From assembly GCA_002005505.1 (NCBI GenBank), contig KV908354.1, forward strand, positions 784,246-848,245: DNA of 64,000 nucleotides. Direction: 5' to 3'. Below are positions 20,861 to 30,700 of this stretch, piece by piece. The stretch comes from Botryococcus braunii (Eukaryota > Chlorophyta > Trebouxiophyceae). The position numbers and the translations under genes are program-made. The stretch's first letter is position 1; the number at the start of each line of letters is the position of its first letter. The notes below the pieces were generated by a model. The model was not told the DNA's origin, made no database searches, and saw nothing but the letters and a program-made list of their open reading frames with translations.

Positions 20861-21310
20861 TGTAGTGAGGTGCCGCGTCAGCGCGACGCGTCTCACGTAG
20901 GATGTGCGCGTAGTTCATGTTTCTTCGTGCCCTTTGGGATACGAGTAGATCTCGTTGTCCTTGTGTGTAGGAAAATGACTGTAATATCCTAGTGGGTCTC
21001 CTCTCGTCATCCATATCGTTATGCTCGCGAGAGCATCTCGTAGAGGGACGACGTAGCCGGATCCGCGCATAGGTGGACTAGGAACTCGGGTGGTTATCAT
21101 TGTCTTTGGGTTTGCTGCTACGAGTGAGACATCTAGCATTCTCTACATTGTTCATTATATATTGTTCTTTGGAGGCTCGGACGACCTGCGTGAGGAGGGC
21201 TGCGAACTTGTAACGGATTGGAACTTCGATTTCTACCTTCGGTGTCACCCTTGCCTGATACCCTTGCTTAGCTTGTTATAAATCTTAGTTACACGTCTCA
21301 CTTCGTTAAA
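20861..21310 (+). repeat. 3' LTR of A1
   Basis: 450 bp, apparently identical to 7480-7929, which indicates a recent insertion. It is followed by the CTGTG target copy. Confidence 0.92.
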
Positions 21311-21315
21311 CTGTG

Positions 21316-21429
21316 GCTATTTAGGGCCGTGAGAATTTGGTCAATGAATATTGGAGTCAGTCAGGGACTCGGCCGACAGGGTCTGCGCACGGTCGCGTAC
21401 GTGGCAGGACTGGGCGCCCAACCCAGTGA
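21316..21429 (+). pseudogene. C chromodomain, last part
   Basis: This continues the frame interrupted at 7479. It reads Ala-Ile, then an in-frame TAG (21322-21324), then GRENLVNEYW, typical of the last chromodomain helix, and a Gly/Arg-rich tail ending at TGA 21427-21429. The TAG would remove that helix. Confidence 0.7.
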
Positions 21430-21939
21430 GGAGGCTGCGCGGGGCTATCCCCGGGGCCACAGGGGCACCTGAAAACTCACCTGTCTGGAAGGCCTTGAGG
21501 TAACTTGACCAGTTACCCACGTTTTTAAATCCAAATTGCTCAGAGAGACAGTTACCTAGCACTCTGAATAGACTGCAGGGATAGCCGTTGGGCCGAGAGT
21601 AACCAATCTCTCATCGATGCTGATGCAAGTGAAGTTTTGGCAAAAGGGGACGCCCTCGAGCTAATTCGACACGGTTGCTAGCATGCTACCTTTTGTATGC
21701 ACACTACAGGGTAAGTACAGAATGGCTATACATGCCATTGATGGATATTTAAGGTTGTGCTAATGGTCCCCCAGGCAATGGTAAGTCCTGGAGTACAACC
21801 CCTGACCGTCTCGCGTTTGGAAGATTTTCCTGCGGGCATAATGTTGTAGAGCGAGTGTGGAGCTCTATCAGGACTGCGTTCCGAGACCAATGATTGTTTC
21901 CAGTTGCCGAGGGCGGCAACCCTCTTGGTGGGGAGGAGC
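21430..21939 (+). other. C 3' non-coding region and polypurine tract
   Basis: No gene was recognised. GGTGGGGAGGAG at 21927-21938, immediately before the 3' LTR, is the polypurine tract priming plus-strand synthesis. Confidence 0.65.
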
Positions 21940-22278
21940 TGTAGCGATCGGGAAGATAGGCTCGAGGATCGAGGCCTCGTATCGATCAGCGATCCGGAAC
22001 AATCCGATAGAACCGAGGCTGTACATCGGTGGTCCGAACCGGGCGTGGGTCCCCAGGCAGGTCCTGATGGTCTCGAGGCTCTGGTGCCTCGGGGTTGACA
22101 ATCCCGAGGCATAGCGGAGCTCTCGAGGGGATTTCCGGAGGGCTCGAGGCTGGAGGCCGAGCTATATAAAGGGAAATCCCTAGGCGAAGGGTCATTCCTT
22201 GCCGAACCTATAATAATATCATTAAGAGAGTGACTTCGATTGCCTATTGATTACTTAATTGTTTAATTGACTTCCGCT
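21940..22278 (+). repeat. 3' LTR of C, lacking its last 9 bp
   Basis: It matches 3625-3963 and stops at CTTCCGCT; the terminal GGTGTTACA of the 5' copy is missing. An 18-bp tRNA-3'-end-like stretch follows. Confidence 0.85.
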
Positions 22279-22296
22279 TAATCGCCGATACCAAGA
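22279..22296 (-). other. 18-bp primer-tRNA-like joint between C and the TRIM
   Basis: The plus strand reads TAATCGCCGATACCAAGA, so the minus strand reads as the TRIM LTR followed by a two-base gap and its primer-binding site. A normal 3' LTR should not be followed by this. It may be a retained copy of the tRNA primer end from reverse transcription. Confidence 0.6.
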
Positions 22297-22455
22297 TGTT
22301 GTGCCGGGGGATCGAACCCTCGACCGACCCGACCCAGAGTCGCGGTTCTAACCGATCGGCTAAAAGTACCAAGGTAATTGTACGATTAATCGCCCGCTTA
22401 TGTATCCGAGCCGGATCGGGATGCCCAGGCCCGATCCGCTCCTCTCCGCACTACA
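22297..22455 (-). repeat. 3' LTR of the TRIM, with tRNA-like segment
   Basis: On the minus strand, TAGCCGATCGGTTAG (22348-22362) resembles a Pol III box A, and GGGTTCGATCCC (22308-22319) matches box B. Spacing is tRNA-like. The acceptor strands do not pair, so it is not a working tRNA gene. Confidence 0.75.
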
Positions 22456-22747
22456 TCTCCCCCCACCTAAGAACCGAGCGTCCTCGCTCGTATTCCACTC
22501 TAGGTAAGGAGGCAGCGGCCCGATTGGCCGCCCGGGAAGGAGATATACCGCGCTTACATCCCGCGATTATCGCCACCGATCACCGAATCCCCCCTTCGCA
22601 CTGTGCCTGAGCACATGGCCACTCCCGTGGGGCCTCAAACACGTGCACCAAGCACCTGCGATCGATATGGGTCATCTCAGACTCGCGCTCATACCAGAGG
22701 CGATTTACCATGAAAAATGGCCCATCAACCAGATCGCCGATACCAAA

Positions 22748-22906
22748 TGTTGTGCCGGGGGATCGAACCCTCGACCGACCCGACCCAGAGTCGCGGTTCT
22801 AACCGATCGGCTAAAAGTACCAAGGTGATTGTACGAGTAATCGCCCGCTTATGTATCCGAGCCGGATCGGGATGCCCAGGCCCGATCCGCTCCTCTCCGC
22901 ACTACA
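22748..22906 (-). repeat. 5' LTR of the TRIM, with tRNA-like segment
   Basis: A second copy with box A-like 22799-22813 and box B-like 22759-22770. It differs from the other LTR at only a few positions. The primer-binding site lies at about 22733-22746. Confidence 0.75.
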
Positions 22907-22911
22907 CTGCC

Positions 22912-23337
22912 CCTCGTCTGTTTAAGTGACTACAGGGTACTCTAGGCTTGTTCACTCTCACTATGGCAACAATGATACAACACACACTGCCGCACCATAC
23001 CTGTACACGGCAGACAGGTCGTCAGTAGGCGAAGTTACTCACGCTGCAGTCCATACGACTGCCTGCTGAGTATTATGCACAACTGTCGGACAAGACTAGC
23101 ATCTGGAAATGCCCAGCATCTTTCACAACAAGTTAACATTCACACCGGTGGTGCAGCCTTAAGAGTTTACCCGACAAACGTGTAATCTAGATCAGATTGT
23201 ACCTTATGTTCGAAAGCGTCCACAACCTAACGTGTCTCAAGGTACCTTATGTTCTCAATGGACCCATATCCTAATAGTGCACACATGAAGATCACTTAAA
23301 GCACAAGGCATTCACTAAGAATGTTCAGAACTCAACA
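22912..23337 (-). repeat. Right piece of copia E-1 3' LTR
   Basis: The right end, ACTCAACA, reads TGTTGAGT on the minus strand. A purine tract (minus strand) follows at 23338-23349. Together with 3373-3624 it gives an LTR of about 678 bp. Confidence 0.8.
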
Positions 23338-23517
23338 CTTCCCGTTGCCTGCATGCTTTATGTGTATCTTCCTAAACCTAGTGAATCACGATGACCAACA
23401 AACACGGGCTGTGGCAAGTGGCTTGGTCATAATGTCAGCCACATTGCGAGCAGATTCCACATAGAGGATATCTACCTGACCAAGTGCCATAGCTTCCCTA
23501 GCAATATGGTTTGTGAA

Positions 23518-24866
23518 TTAAGAATAAAGGGGGTTCCGTAAATTGGAAATGCATCCTTGGTTGTCACAGAAAATTTTGACCCTCCAAGGTGCAGCCCCTA
23601 TCTCTTCCAAGAAGCCTCTAAGCCAGTTGGCTTCTTTCACAATATGGCCGGCTGCCATAAACTCGGTCTGCACAGTTGAGGTAGCAACTGAACTCTGCTT
23701 CTTGCTTCCCCAAACCACGGCACTACCATAGACAGATAGACCATAGCCAGTGGTGGAGTACCTGTGGTCCAGGTCCCCAGCATAGTCGGCATCAACATAG
23801 CCTTCTAGCTCAGGCCCCTTTCCACCCAGAGTAAGAGCTAATTCTCTGGTATCTCTCAAATACTTCAGCACTCGGATGGCCTCATTCCAATGTGAAGTAG
23901 TGGGTGTCATTCTATACCTTGACAACACTCCAACAGCCTGTGAAATGTCAGGCCGTGTTGTGTTGGCAATGTATAACAATGACCCAATCAACTCGCAATA
24001 TCGATGACCAGGTGGCAGAGGGGTACCTGCCCCATGTGACATACCATCTGAGGACTCGGGTCTGCTGCTAGCCACGAAGTCCTTGGACATGGGCGTATCA
24101 ACCACACGCCCATCATTACCCACGCCAAATTTCTCCACAAGAGCATCAATCTTTGGAGTGCAGCTCATAGAAATAGTACCCTCATCTCTATTTCTAAGAA
24201 CCTGGCATCCCAGAAAATCATTCACCTCTCCCAGATCATAAATGTTAAAGTCCTTCTTCAGAAGTTCCTTTCCCCACTCAATCTCTGAAATCACCCGAGC
24301 AGCAATGAGGAGGTCATATACATAGACCAGAATGACGGACAGGTTGCCATCAGGGGCCCTCCTGATGTACACCCCTGCATCACTCTTGCAGACACTACAC
24401 CCCATGACACTCAGCTTGTCATTCAAGGTCTTATGCCCTGGCCTAGGGGCTTGTTTGAGACCATAGAGTGCCTTCCTGAGTTTACACACCACTCTCGTAT
24501 TGCCATTCTCAAAACCTAGAGGCTGAGTCACAAATACTTCCTCCTCTAGTTCCCCATTAAGAAAGGCAGTCTTGATATCCACTTGGTGAATCTCAAGATT
24601 CTGTGTGGCAGCTACTGCCACCACAGCCCTCCTTGCCCCATAGCTGCTGGTGGGTGCAAATACCTCCCCAACATCTATCCCAGGGATCTGTCTACACCCC
24701 TTGGCAACCAATCTCGCTTTAAAGCATTCCCATGTGCATCATTTTTAGTGGAGAAGATCCAATGGACAGGAATAACTTTCTGTCCATGTGGTCCGTCCAC
24801 ATATTCTAGTACCTCATGGGTATCAAGGAAATCCATCTCTTCCCTCATTGCTTGTTGCCAAAAATC
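23518..24866 (-). pseudogene. E-1 copia RT and RNase H
   Basis: It holds the copia-type RT (HQVDIKTAFLNGELEEEVFV, YGLKQAPRP), the N-terminal part before it in a second frame (24675-24866, EEMDFLDTHEVLEYVDGPHG) and RNase H (YVDADYAGDLDHRYSTTGY). The catalytic motif reads Tyr-Val-Tyr-Asp instead of Tyr-Val-Asp-Asp. A frameshift near 24710 and an early stop at Asn-Pro-Leu-Tyr-Ser also disable it. E-2 45686-47233 is the intact counterpart. Confidence 0.88.
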
Positions 24867-25031
24867 TGTAGCGCGCCGGTAGGCAGACGGTGCCGGGGCT
24901 CGTCCCCGCACGTGCCGGGCGGTACATTGGTACTGGGTGTAGCCTCGTAGGCTCGCACAGTATATGGTATGGTGTTCGGACCATACTAGCACTTTCGTCG
25001 GTGCACGGCCATCCTTTGCAAGAATATTACA
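24867..25031 (+). repeat. 5' LTR of F (165 bp)
   Basis: TGTAGCGCGCC to AATATTACA. Short for a gypsy LTR. A different primer site (TTGGTGGCCCATATCC) follows, so F uses another tRNA than A, B and C. Confidence 0.9.
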
Positions 25032-26046
25032 TTTTGGTGGCCCATATCCAAGTCGGTGGACTTGCGATGTTGGTTGTTGAGGTGAGAGCTGTGTACCCCA
25101 TAGGGGAGTGACCATATGATGACGGGGATGGTTGTGGCCTGCGAGGGTCGACGTCCAGCTTGGTGTGTGGATCCAAGCAAGAAAGTTCGGATTTTTCTGT
25201 AATCTTTCTAATGACGTTTGGCTCTGCCGTTTCCGTGAGGACGGTGGGGGAGGACGGTGGCACTTCACGATGGTGAGTGTACGCTTCCCCTCATTTGGCT
25301 TGCTTTGGGTTGCTAATCCTTTGCAAATGTTTTCAACTTGCATTGCCTTAATGAAGCTTTGGTGTTTCAAGCATATCGTTGGGATTTCGATGGTAAAGTG
25401 TCAACTTTTCCGGATGCCGATCTTACACGGATATGACGAGGTCTTGCTTTGTTGATTGGCGCCGAGTAGCATGGAGCTGAACATGCTTTCTATTTTGAAA
25501 GGCTCTTTTAGTGCTCGGTTGGCTCAGTAGTGCATTTATGGGGCCGTTGGAAAATGCCATGAATGTGGAATGAGCTTTGCATGCTGGTTTTGCTTCCATC
25601 ATTGCTTAATGAAGGATTTGTTCTTTTGTGTTGCGGCACATTAGACACTTCTTTTGTCTGCCTGGCCCAGTTGCCTCTGCTCCTTGCCTGGCATTGGTCC
25701 ATAGACCCGTTCACCACGTGGGCCTCGTGGTGGGCAACGTGTCTTTGGGGGGAGGAGAGAGGGAGAGAGGAAGCTTACGCTGGATAGTGAGAAGAGAAAG
25801 AGAGATGAGGCTTACGTTGGGAGGTGAGAGCTGTGTACCCCATAGGGGAGTGACCATATGATGACGGCCTTTGGCTGATGGTTGCGCTACAAGTTCCACG
25901 AGGCGTTGAAGCGATTCTCTAGGGTGTCTTCTCACATAAGGCATAAAAGCAACTCTCTAGACATCTCCTCTTAGGACCTCGCAGGAGCTTGGTCACCTAG
26001 GAGGGGGAGAATGTAGCGCGCCGGTAGGCAGACGGTGCCGGGGCTC
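25032..26046 (+). other. F 5' internal region, non-coding and rearranged
   Basis: No family protein is encoded. A 46-bp direct repeat occurs at 25080-25125 and 25822-25867. At 25997-26046 a polypurine tract and the first 35 bp of the F LTR appear, as they would at the 3' end of another F copy. The segment therefore looks like the body of a second F-type element fused upstream of gag. Confidence 0.65.
26012..26046 (+). repeat. Truncated F LTR (first 35 bp) inside F
   Basis: It matches the first 35 bases of the F LTR and is preceded by the same purine tract (GGAGGGGGAGAA) as the true 3' LTR. It ends abruptly in unrelated sequence. Confidence 0.85.
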
Positions 26047-26523
26047 ATGCCTCATGAAAGATTTGTCCTCTTGGGCTAGTCTGAAACCCGCTCTGCTTCA
26101 CCTCACTATGCAAGTTGCCGGTGTGGCGTGCAATGAGCGATGTGGCGGGGGTGGTGAAGCTACCACATATGCTGAATCTTTGTAGGCGATGTGCTCAGGT
26201 GTCTCCAAGGAAAAGGAGAAGGTGGCTGAACGCGAGGAAGGGGAAATTCCTCGGGACCGGGGGACAAAGCATCCTGCCAGCAACCACCTCCTACAGGAGG
26301 CATACGGCACTTGGCCAAGCTTCAAAAGAAGCATGGCCTAAGCCTGGACATGCGGGAGGCAACATGCAAGCTGGCTCGGGGAGTTTGCTTCAGATGCAAC
26401 CCAGACCACTTTGTATTCGACTGCCCCGGCAAGAGGCCAAGAAGGGGTCTTCTGGCAAGAAGACAAGCCCGGGCACGGGACCTTCTTATGCTTGAAGGTG
26501 TGGGCCTTCGCTTGGCGATGTAA
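26047..26523 (+). pseudogene. F gag remnant with degenerate zinc knuckle
   Basis: The capsid region is mostly missing. A frame near 26311-26523 holds CFRCNPDHFVFDC, a knuckle with three instead of four residues before His, followed by a Lys/Arg-rich tail and a stop. Confidence 0.55.
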
Positions 26524-27273
26524 GCCTTGCATGTTTGACGTCTATTCATGCATTTGCTTGTCAAGAAGCCGTGTCACAGCTTGGTGTTTCCTGCCGAGGT
26601 GCAGGGGAGCAAGGCCACGGCGATGCTGGACTCGGGAGCTTCTTGCAATGTGGTCAGTGCAGACTTTGCTAAAGCCCTTCACTTGGAGATTGTGCCGCCG
26701 AAGGGGGATTCTTTAAGCATTAAGTTGGCTGACGGGAGAACTGTAAACCACATCGGATGTGCTGTCTTAGACATTGTCATCCAGGGGGTACAGTTTGCTA
26801 AGGTGTCGTGTCTTGTGCTAGACTTTGCCATGGATTGGAATGTGCTGTTGGGGACTCCCTGGTTAAAGACATTCCGTGTAAATCTCATGTTTGAAGAGGA
26901 CACCGTTAGGGGGTATACAAGAAAGAACAAGCCGTTCGTTTTGCGTTGCCCGCCTAAGGAGGAGAGGCCTTTGAAGGGTTCAGAAGTGGAGGATGTGCCT
27001 AGATTGGTTTTGTCTGCAGTGCAGGCTAGAAGGTTAAGCAGGAAGGGCTGCCAGTCCTTTCTGGCAATTGTAACCGATCTATCTACCGATCCGAATGTCT
27101 CCATTCCTTCTCCCAACTCTCCTGTTGTTGACATACTCAGTGAATTCCAAGATGTTTTCCCTGAAGATGTCCCGCACCTTCCGCCTGAGAGGCAAGGGGT
27201 TAGACACACTATACCCTTGAGCGATCCACATGCTCGTCCACCGTCTCGTCCGTTGTACCGGCTTTCACGCTGA
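26524..27273 (+). pseudogene. F protease and region before RT
   Basis: The aspartic protease has LDSGASCNVV, then DWNVLLGTPWL. The linker leads to FQDVFPEDVPHLPPERQG and the start of RT. A TGA at 27271-27273 replaces the expected Leu or similar residue in LSR-x-EYDE. RT continues in the same reading register at 27307. Confidence 0.8.
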
Positions 27274-28713
27274 GAGTATGATGAGGCGTTACGCCAGACA
27301 AAGCTATTGTTGGACAAAGGGTATATACAGCCGTCTACATCACCCTATGGTGCGCCCATTCTTTTTGTGCAAAAGAAGGATGGAATCCTCCGGATGGTCA
27401 TTGATTACCGAGCTTTGAATCGACAGACGGTCAAGAACAGGTATCCGATGCCTCGTATCGATGATACTCTTGATCAACTGCAGGGTTCTACAGTGTTCTC
27501 TAGTCTTGACCTCACGTCTGGCTATCACCAGATCCGGATCACAGATGAGGATATGCCAAAGACAGCTTTCAGAACACCCGCGGGGTTGTTCGAGTGGCGG
27601 TTTTTGCCATTTGGGCTGACTAATGCCCCGGCCACGTTTCAAACTGCCATGAATGCTATCTTTGCTCCTTACCTGCACAAGTTTGTGCTCGTGTACCTTG
27701 ATGACATCCTCATCTACAGCAAGTCCATTGAAGAGCATATGGAGCATCTCCGCAAAGTCCTTGAACTGTTGTGGCAGCATAAGTTGTATGCTAACCTAAA
27801 GAAGTGCTCTTTCGCCAAGGATGAGCTGGAGTACTTGGGCCATTTAGTCTCAGCAGATGGGATTAAAGTGGACCCACGTAAGGTGGCTTCAGTTGCTAAT
27901 TGGAGCACACCGAAGAATGTTGGCGAGTTGCGGTCTTTCCTGGGGCTGGCAACTTACTTTCGCAAGTTTGTTCGCAATTTTGCAGCACTTGCATCGCCAC
28001 TGTACAGACTCCTACGCCAAGGTGTGACCTGGGTATGGAGTGCTGGGTGTGTTCGGGCGTTTACTGAGATTAAACATGCCTTGACACATGCACCTTGCTT
28101 AGCGTATCCTGACTTCTCAAAGCCGTTTGAGGTCCATTGCGATGCGTCTTTGGCAGGGTTGGGGGCCGTGTTGTACCAGGAGGGTCGCCCAGTTGCCTAC
28201 GAGAGTCGTCGTTTGACTCCCGCTGAGGTTAACTATCCTACTAGGGAGCAAGAACTTCTCGCTGTGGTGCATGCATTGACAGTCTGGAGGTGCTACCTGG
28301 AGGGGGCCCCTGAGTTTCGTGTGGTCACGGACCACAAGGCTATCCCTTACTTGGACACTTTGCCTACTTTAAGTAGACGGCAAACCAGGTGGGCCGAGTT
28401 CCTTTCGCGGTTCAATTTTCGCATGGACTATGCCCCAGGGACGTCCAATGTGGTGGCTGACGCTTTGAGTCGGCATCCGTCCGACTACGAGGCTCCTTGT
28501 CCAATCATCAATGGCGTGGTGATTGGTGGGTGTTCGCACCCGGCGCACCGTTGTCTGCCAACGCTCTCTCTTTGTGCCTTGGTTGGTACTATCCGCTCTG
28601 CGGGGGAGGGGAGTGCCGCCGCCGGGGTTGCTCTATCTTGGAAGGACAAATTTGTCCAGGGTCTTCTCAAGACCCATGGTTCCAAGATAAGCAGAATGTT
28701 GAAGGTCTGCTAG
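27274..28713 (+). pseudogene. F RT and RNase H
   Basis: RT has [30 protein letters not shown] and YLDDILIYS. RNase H has CDASLAGLGAVLYQEG and ends at VVADALSRHP. The frame shifts near 28680 and stops at 28713. Catalytic residues are present within this part. Confidence 0.87.
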
Positions 28714-30087
28714 ACTTTGACGGCTTCCTTCTGAGGGAAGGGAAGGCCGTGGTTCCGGATGCTTTTGGGCTGCGAGCTCACATCCTTAAGGAACTGCATG
28801 ATAGCCCGTATGCTGGCCATCAAGGAGTGAAGAAAACCTTGGCCTTGGTAAGGCGCCATTATTGGTGGCCTACCATGCTTGCTGACATCGAACGTTACGT
28901 GCTAACGTGCCACTTGTGTCAGAAGAACAAGGCTTGGAACACTTTGCCTGCGGGGTTGCTGCAACCTTTAGAGTTGCCGCTGAATCCTTGGCACACGGTG
29001 ACTATGGATCTCATTACCCAACTGCCTAGAACAGGCAAGGGTCATGATGCCATTTTCGTCGTAGTGGATAAGCTGACCAAGATGGTGCATCTTATGCCAA
29101 CAACCACCAAAGCTACGGCTGAGTAGACGGCTAAGCTGTACGTTGACAATGTGTGGAAGTTGCATGGTGTTCCCCAAGTGGTGGTATCTGGTAGAGATAA
29201 GCTCTTCACCAGCCACTTTGCTCGAGCCTTGTGTCAATCCATTGGGACTCGACAAGCCATGTCGACAGCCTACCATCCGCAAACGGATGGGCAGACTGAG
29301 CGAGTGAATCGAGTGCTCGAGGACATGCTACGCATGTATGTGGCCAAGTCCCAGGATGATTGGGATGAGAAGTTGGTCTGTGCAGAATTCGCGATCAATA
29401 ATTGCGATCACGAATCCATGGGGTCCTCGCCCGTTCTTGCTGAACTACGGGTTTCAACCCCACCTGCCAGTCACGATTCTCCCCAACAGACGGGTACCTG
29501 GTGCGTCTGACTTTGTTCAGGGCATGCAACGCCTCATCAATGAGGCCAGGATGACCCATCGGGTGGCCACTGCGAGACAAGCGCAGTATGCCAACACCAA
29601 ACGAAGGAAAGTTCAATTTGGTGTGGGGGACTGGGTCCGCCTCTCCTCAAAGAACCTTCGTTTCAAGGTGGGCACGCCCAAGCTCCTCCCGCGTTGGGTA
29701 GGGCCGTTCCAAGTGGTGAAACGTGTGGGTACCCAAGCTTATGAGCTTGACCTCCCAGCACGATGGCGGATTCATGATGTCTTTCATGTCTCCAACCTGG
29801 AACGCTACCGTCGGGATGGTTCGATGCAACCCCCACCACCGGCAGAGGTGCTGGAGGGGGAGGATGAGTACGAGGTGGAAGCCTTAATGGACCACCGTCG
29901 TGTCAATTCACGTGGCCGTCCCAAGTATGAGTACCTTGTCCGCTGGAAGGGTTCCTCGTCAGAGCATGACACCTGGGAAGAGGAACGGAATTTGGCAAAT
30001 GCTCCCAATGTTGTAAAGGGATACTGGGACAAAGTCAACGCACGGGCACCAAGAGGCGGGGCACGTCGTCGTGGGAAGGTTGACTAG
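28680..30087 (+). pseudogene. F integrase and chromodomain (three frames)
   Basis: The zinc finger (YAGHQGV to CHLCQKNK) and MDLITQLP lie before a TAG at 29124-29126. The core continues with SGRDKLFTS, where SDR is SGR, and QTERVNRV. The frame shifts near 29430. The last part holds the GPF segment and a chromodomain (YEYLVRWKGSSSEHDTWEEE) and ends at 30085-30087. One stop and at least two frameshifts inactivate it. Confidence 0.83.
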
Positions 30088-30530
30088 GGGAAACACAGCA
30101 GCACGAGCCTGTCAAGCTGCGTCACCGGGGGGTCGTGGTTTACCCATACGTTCGCGTGGATCACAGAACGTCCCCTGACTTGGTGGCTAAGTGTCGTCCA
30201 GCCCCTGCCCCTACTATCCGCCCTGAAGTTAGCAACTTCACTGCTTCTTCGTGGGAATGTGTACACGTGGAGTGTACATCTGTTCACGCCGACGACTGCC
30301 CTTTGGGCCCCGTCACTGCGGGATTTTGGTCTAGGCGTACCATAGAGATACCTCAGGCAAGTGTACACCCAGGCTGGCAGTTGCGGCTGCGGTTTGGTGT
30401 CTGGAGGAGACTCACCGGCTCAATGTATAAGATATAGAAGTGTAGCAGTGACCTTCTATATGCCTCTGCCTGTGACTGTGGCTTGCTTCGGCAGGCCTCC
30501 CGGGAGCTCGGTCACCTAGGAGGGGGAGAA
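30088..30530 (+). other. F 3' non-coding region with polypurine tract
   Basis: No gene was recognised. AGGAGGGGGAGAA at 30518-30530 abuts the 3' LTR. Confidence 0.65.
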
Positions 30531-30695
30531 TGTAGCGCGCCGGTAGGCAGACGGTGCCGGGGCTCGTCCCCGCACGTGCCGGGCGGTACATTGGTACTGG
30601 GTGTAGCCTCGTAGGCTCGCACAGTATATGGTATGGTGTTCGGACCATACTAGCACTTTCGTCGGTGCACGGCCATCCTTTGCAAGAATATTACA
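30531..30695 (+). repeat. 3' LTR of F
   Basis: 165 bp, identical to the 5' LTR. AAATC follows, then E-1 resumes at CCACCGAGGG. Confidence 0.92.
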
Positions 30696-30700
30696 AAATC

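Larger units (their letters stand above)
7480..21310 (+). mobile_element. Gypsy element A1 (interrupted by B)
   Basis: Two 450-bp LTRs (7480-7929 and 20861-21310) are flanked by CTGTG (7475-7479 and 21311-21315). LTRs begin TGTAGTGAGG and end CGTTAAA rather than the usual CA. The internal part has an intact gag, a frameshifted pol, a truncated integrase and a polypurine tract. B sits in the 3' non-coding part. Without B the element is about 6.2 kb, the size of A+. Confidence 0.92.
3625..22906 (+). mobile_element. Composite element: gypsy C plus inverted TRIM, carrying nested A1 and B
   Basis: The left end is the C LTR (TGTAGCGATCGGG). The right end is the outer end of a minus-strand TRIM (ending CACTACA). 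CTGCC flanks both ends (3620-3624 and 22907-22911), and the E-1 LTR sequence is collinear across the gap when compared with E-2, so this is a real target duplication. C itself is a chromovirus-type Ty3/gypsy element with a shortened gag, RT, RNase H, integrase and a chromodomain. It was split by A1 at 7479. Frameshifts and an in-frame stop make it non-functional. Confidence 0.8.
22297..22906 (-). mobile_element. TRIM: miniature LTR retrotransposon, 610 bp
   Basis: Two 159-bp LTRs (22297-22455 and 22748-22906) surround 292 bp without coding capacity. On the minus strand the 5' LTR (right) starts TGTAGTGCGG and ends CACAACA, followed by TTGGTATCGGCGA. A purine run (AGGTGGGGGGAGA on the minus strand, 22456-22468) precedes the 3' LTR. 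LTR pair, primer site and polypurine tract in the right order make this a TRIM. It must use foreign proteins. Confidence 0.85.
24867..30695 (+). mobile_element. Gypsy element F (chromovirus, defective)
   Basis: Two 165-bp LTRs (24867-25031 and 30531-30695) read identical base for base, flanked by AAATC (24862-24866 and 30696-30700). The internal region has a chimeric 5' part, gag remnant, protease, RT, RNase H, integrase, chromodomain and polypurine tract (30518-30530). Stops and frameshifts break pol. Confidence 0.92.

Noticed and set aside
22297..22455. Functional tRNA gene
   Set aside because: Box A and box B match, but the acceptor strands do not pair and the T stem is incomplete; the same sequence is in both LTRs of a TRIM.
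22501..22740. Coding gene inside the TRIM
   Set aside because: The internal part is under 300 bp, and its open frames run into the LTRs without recognisable content.
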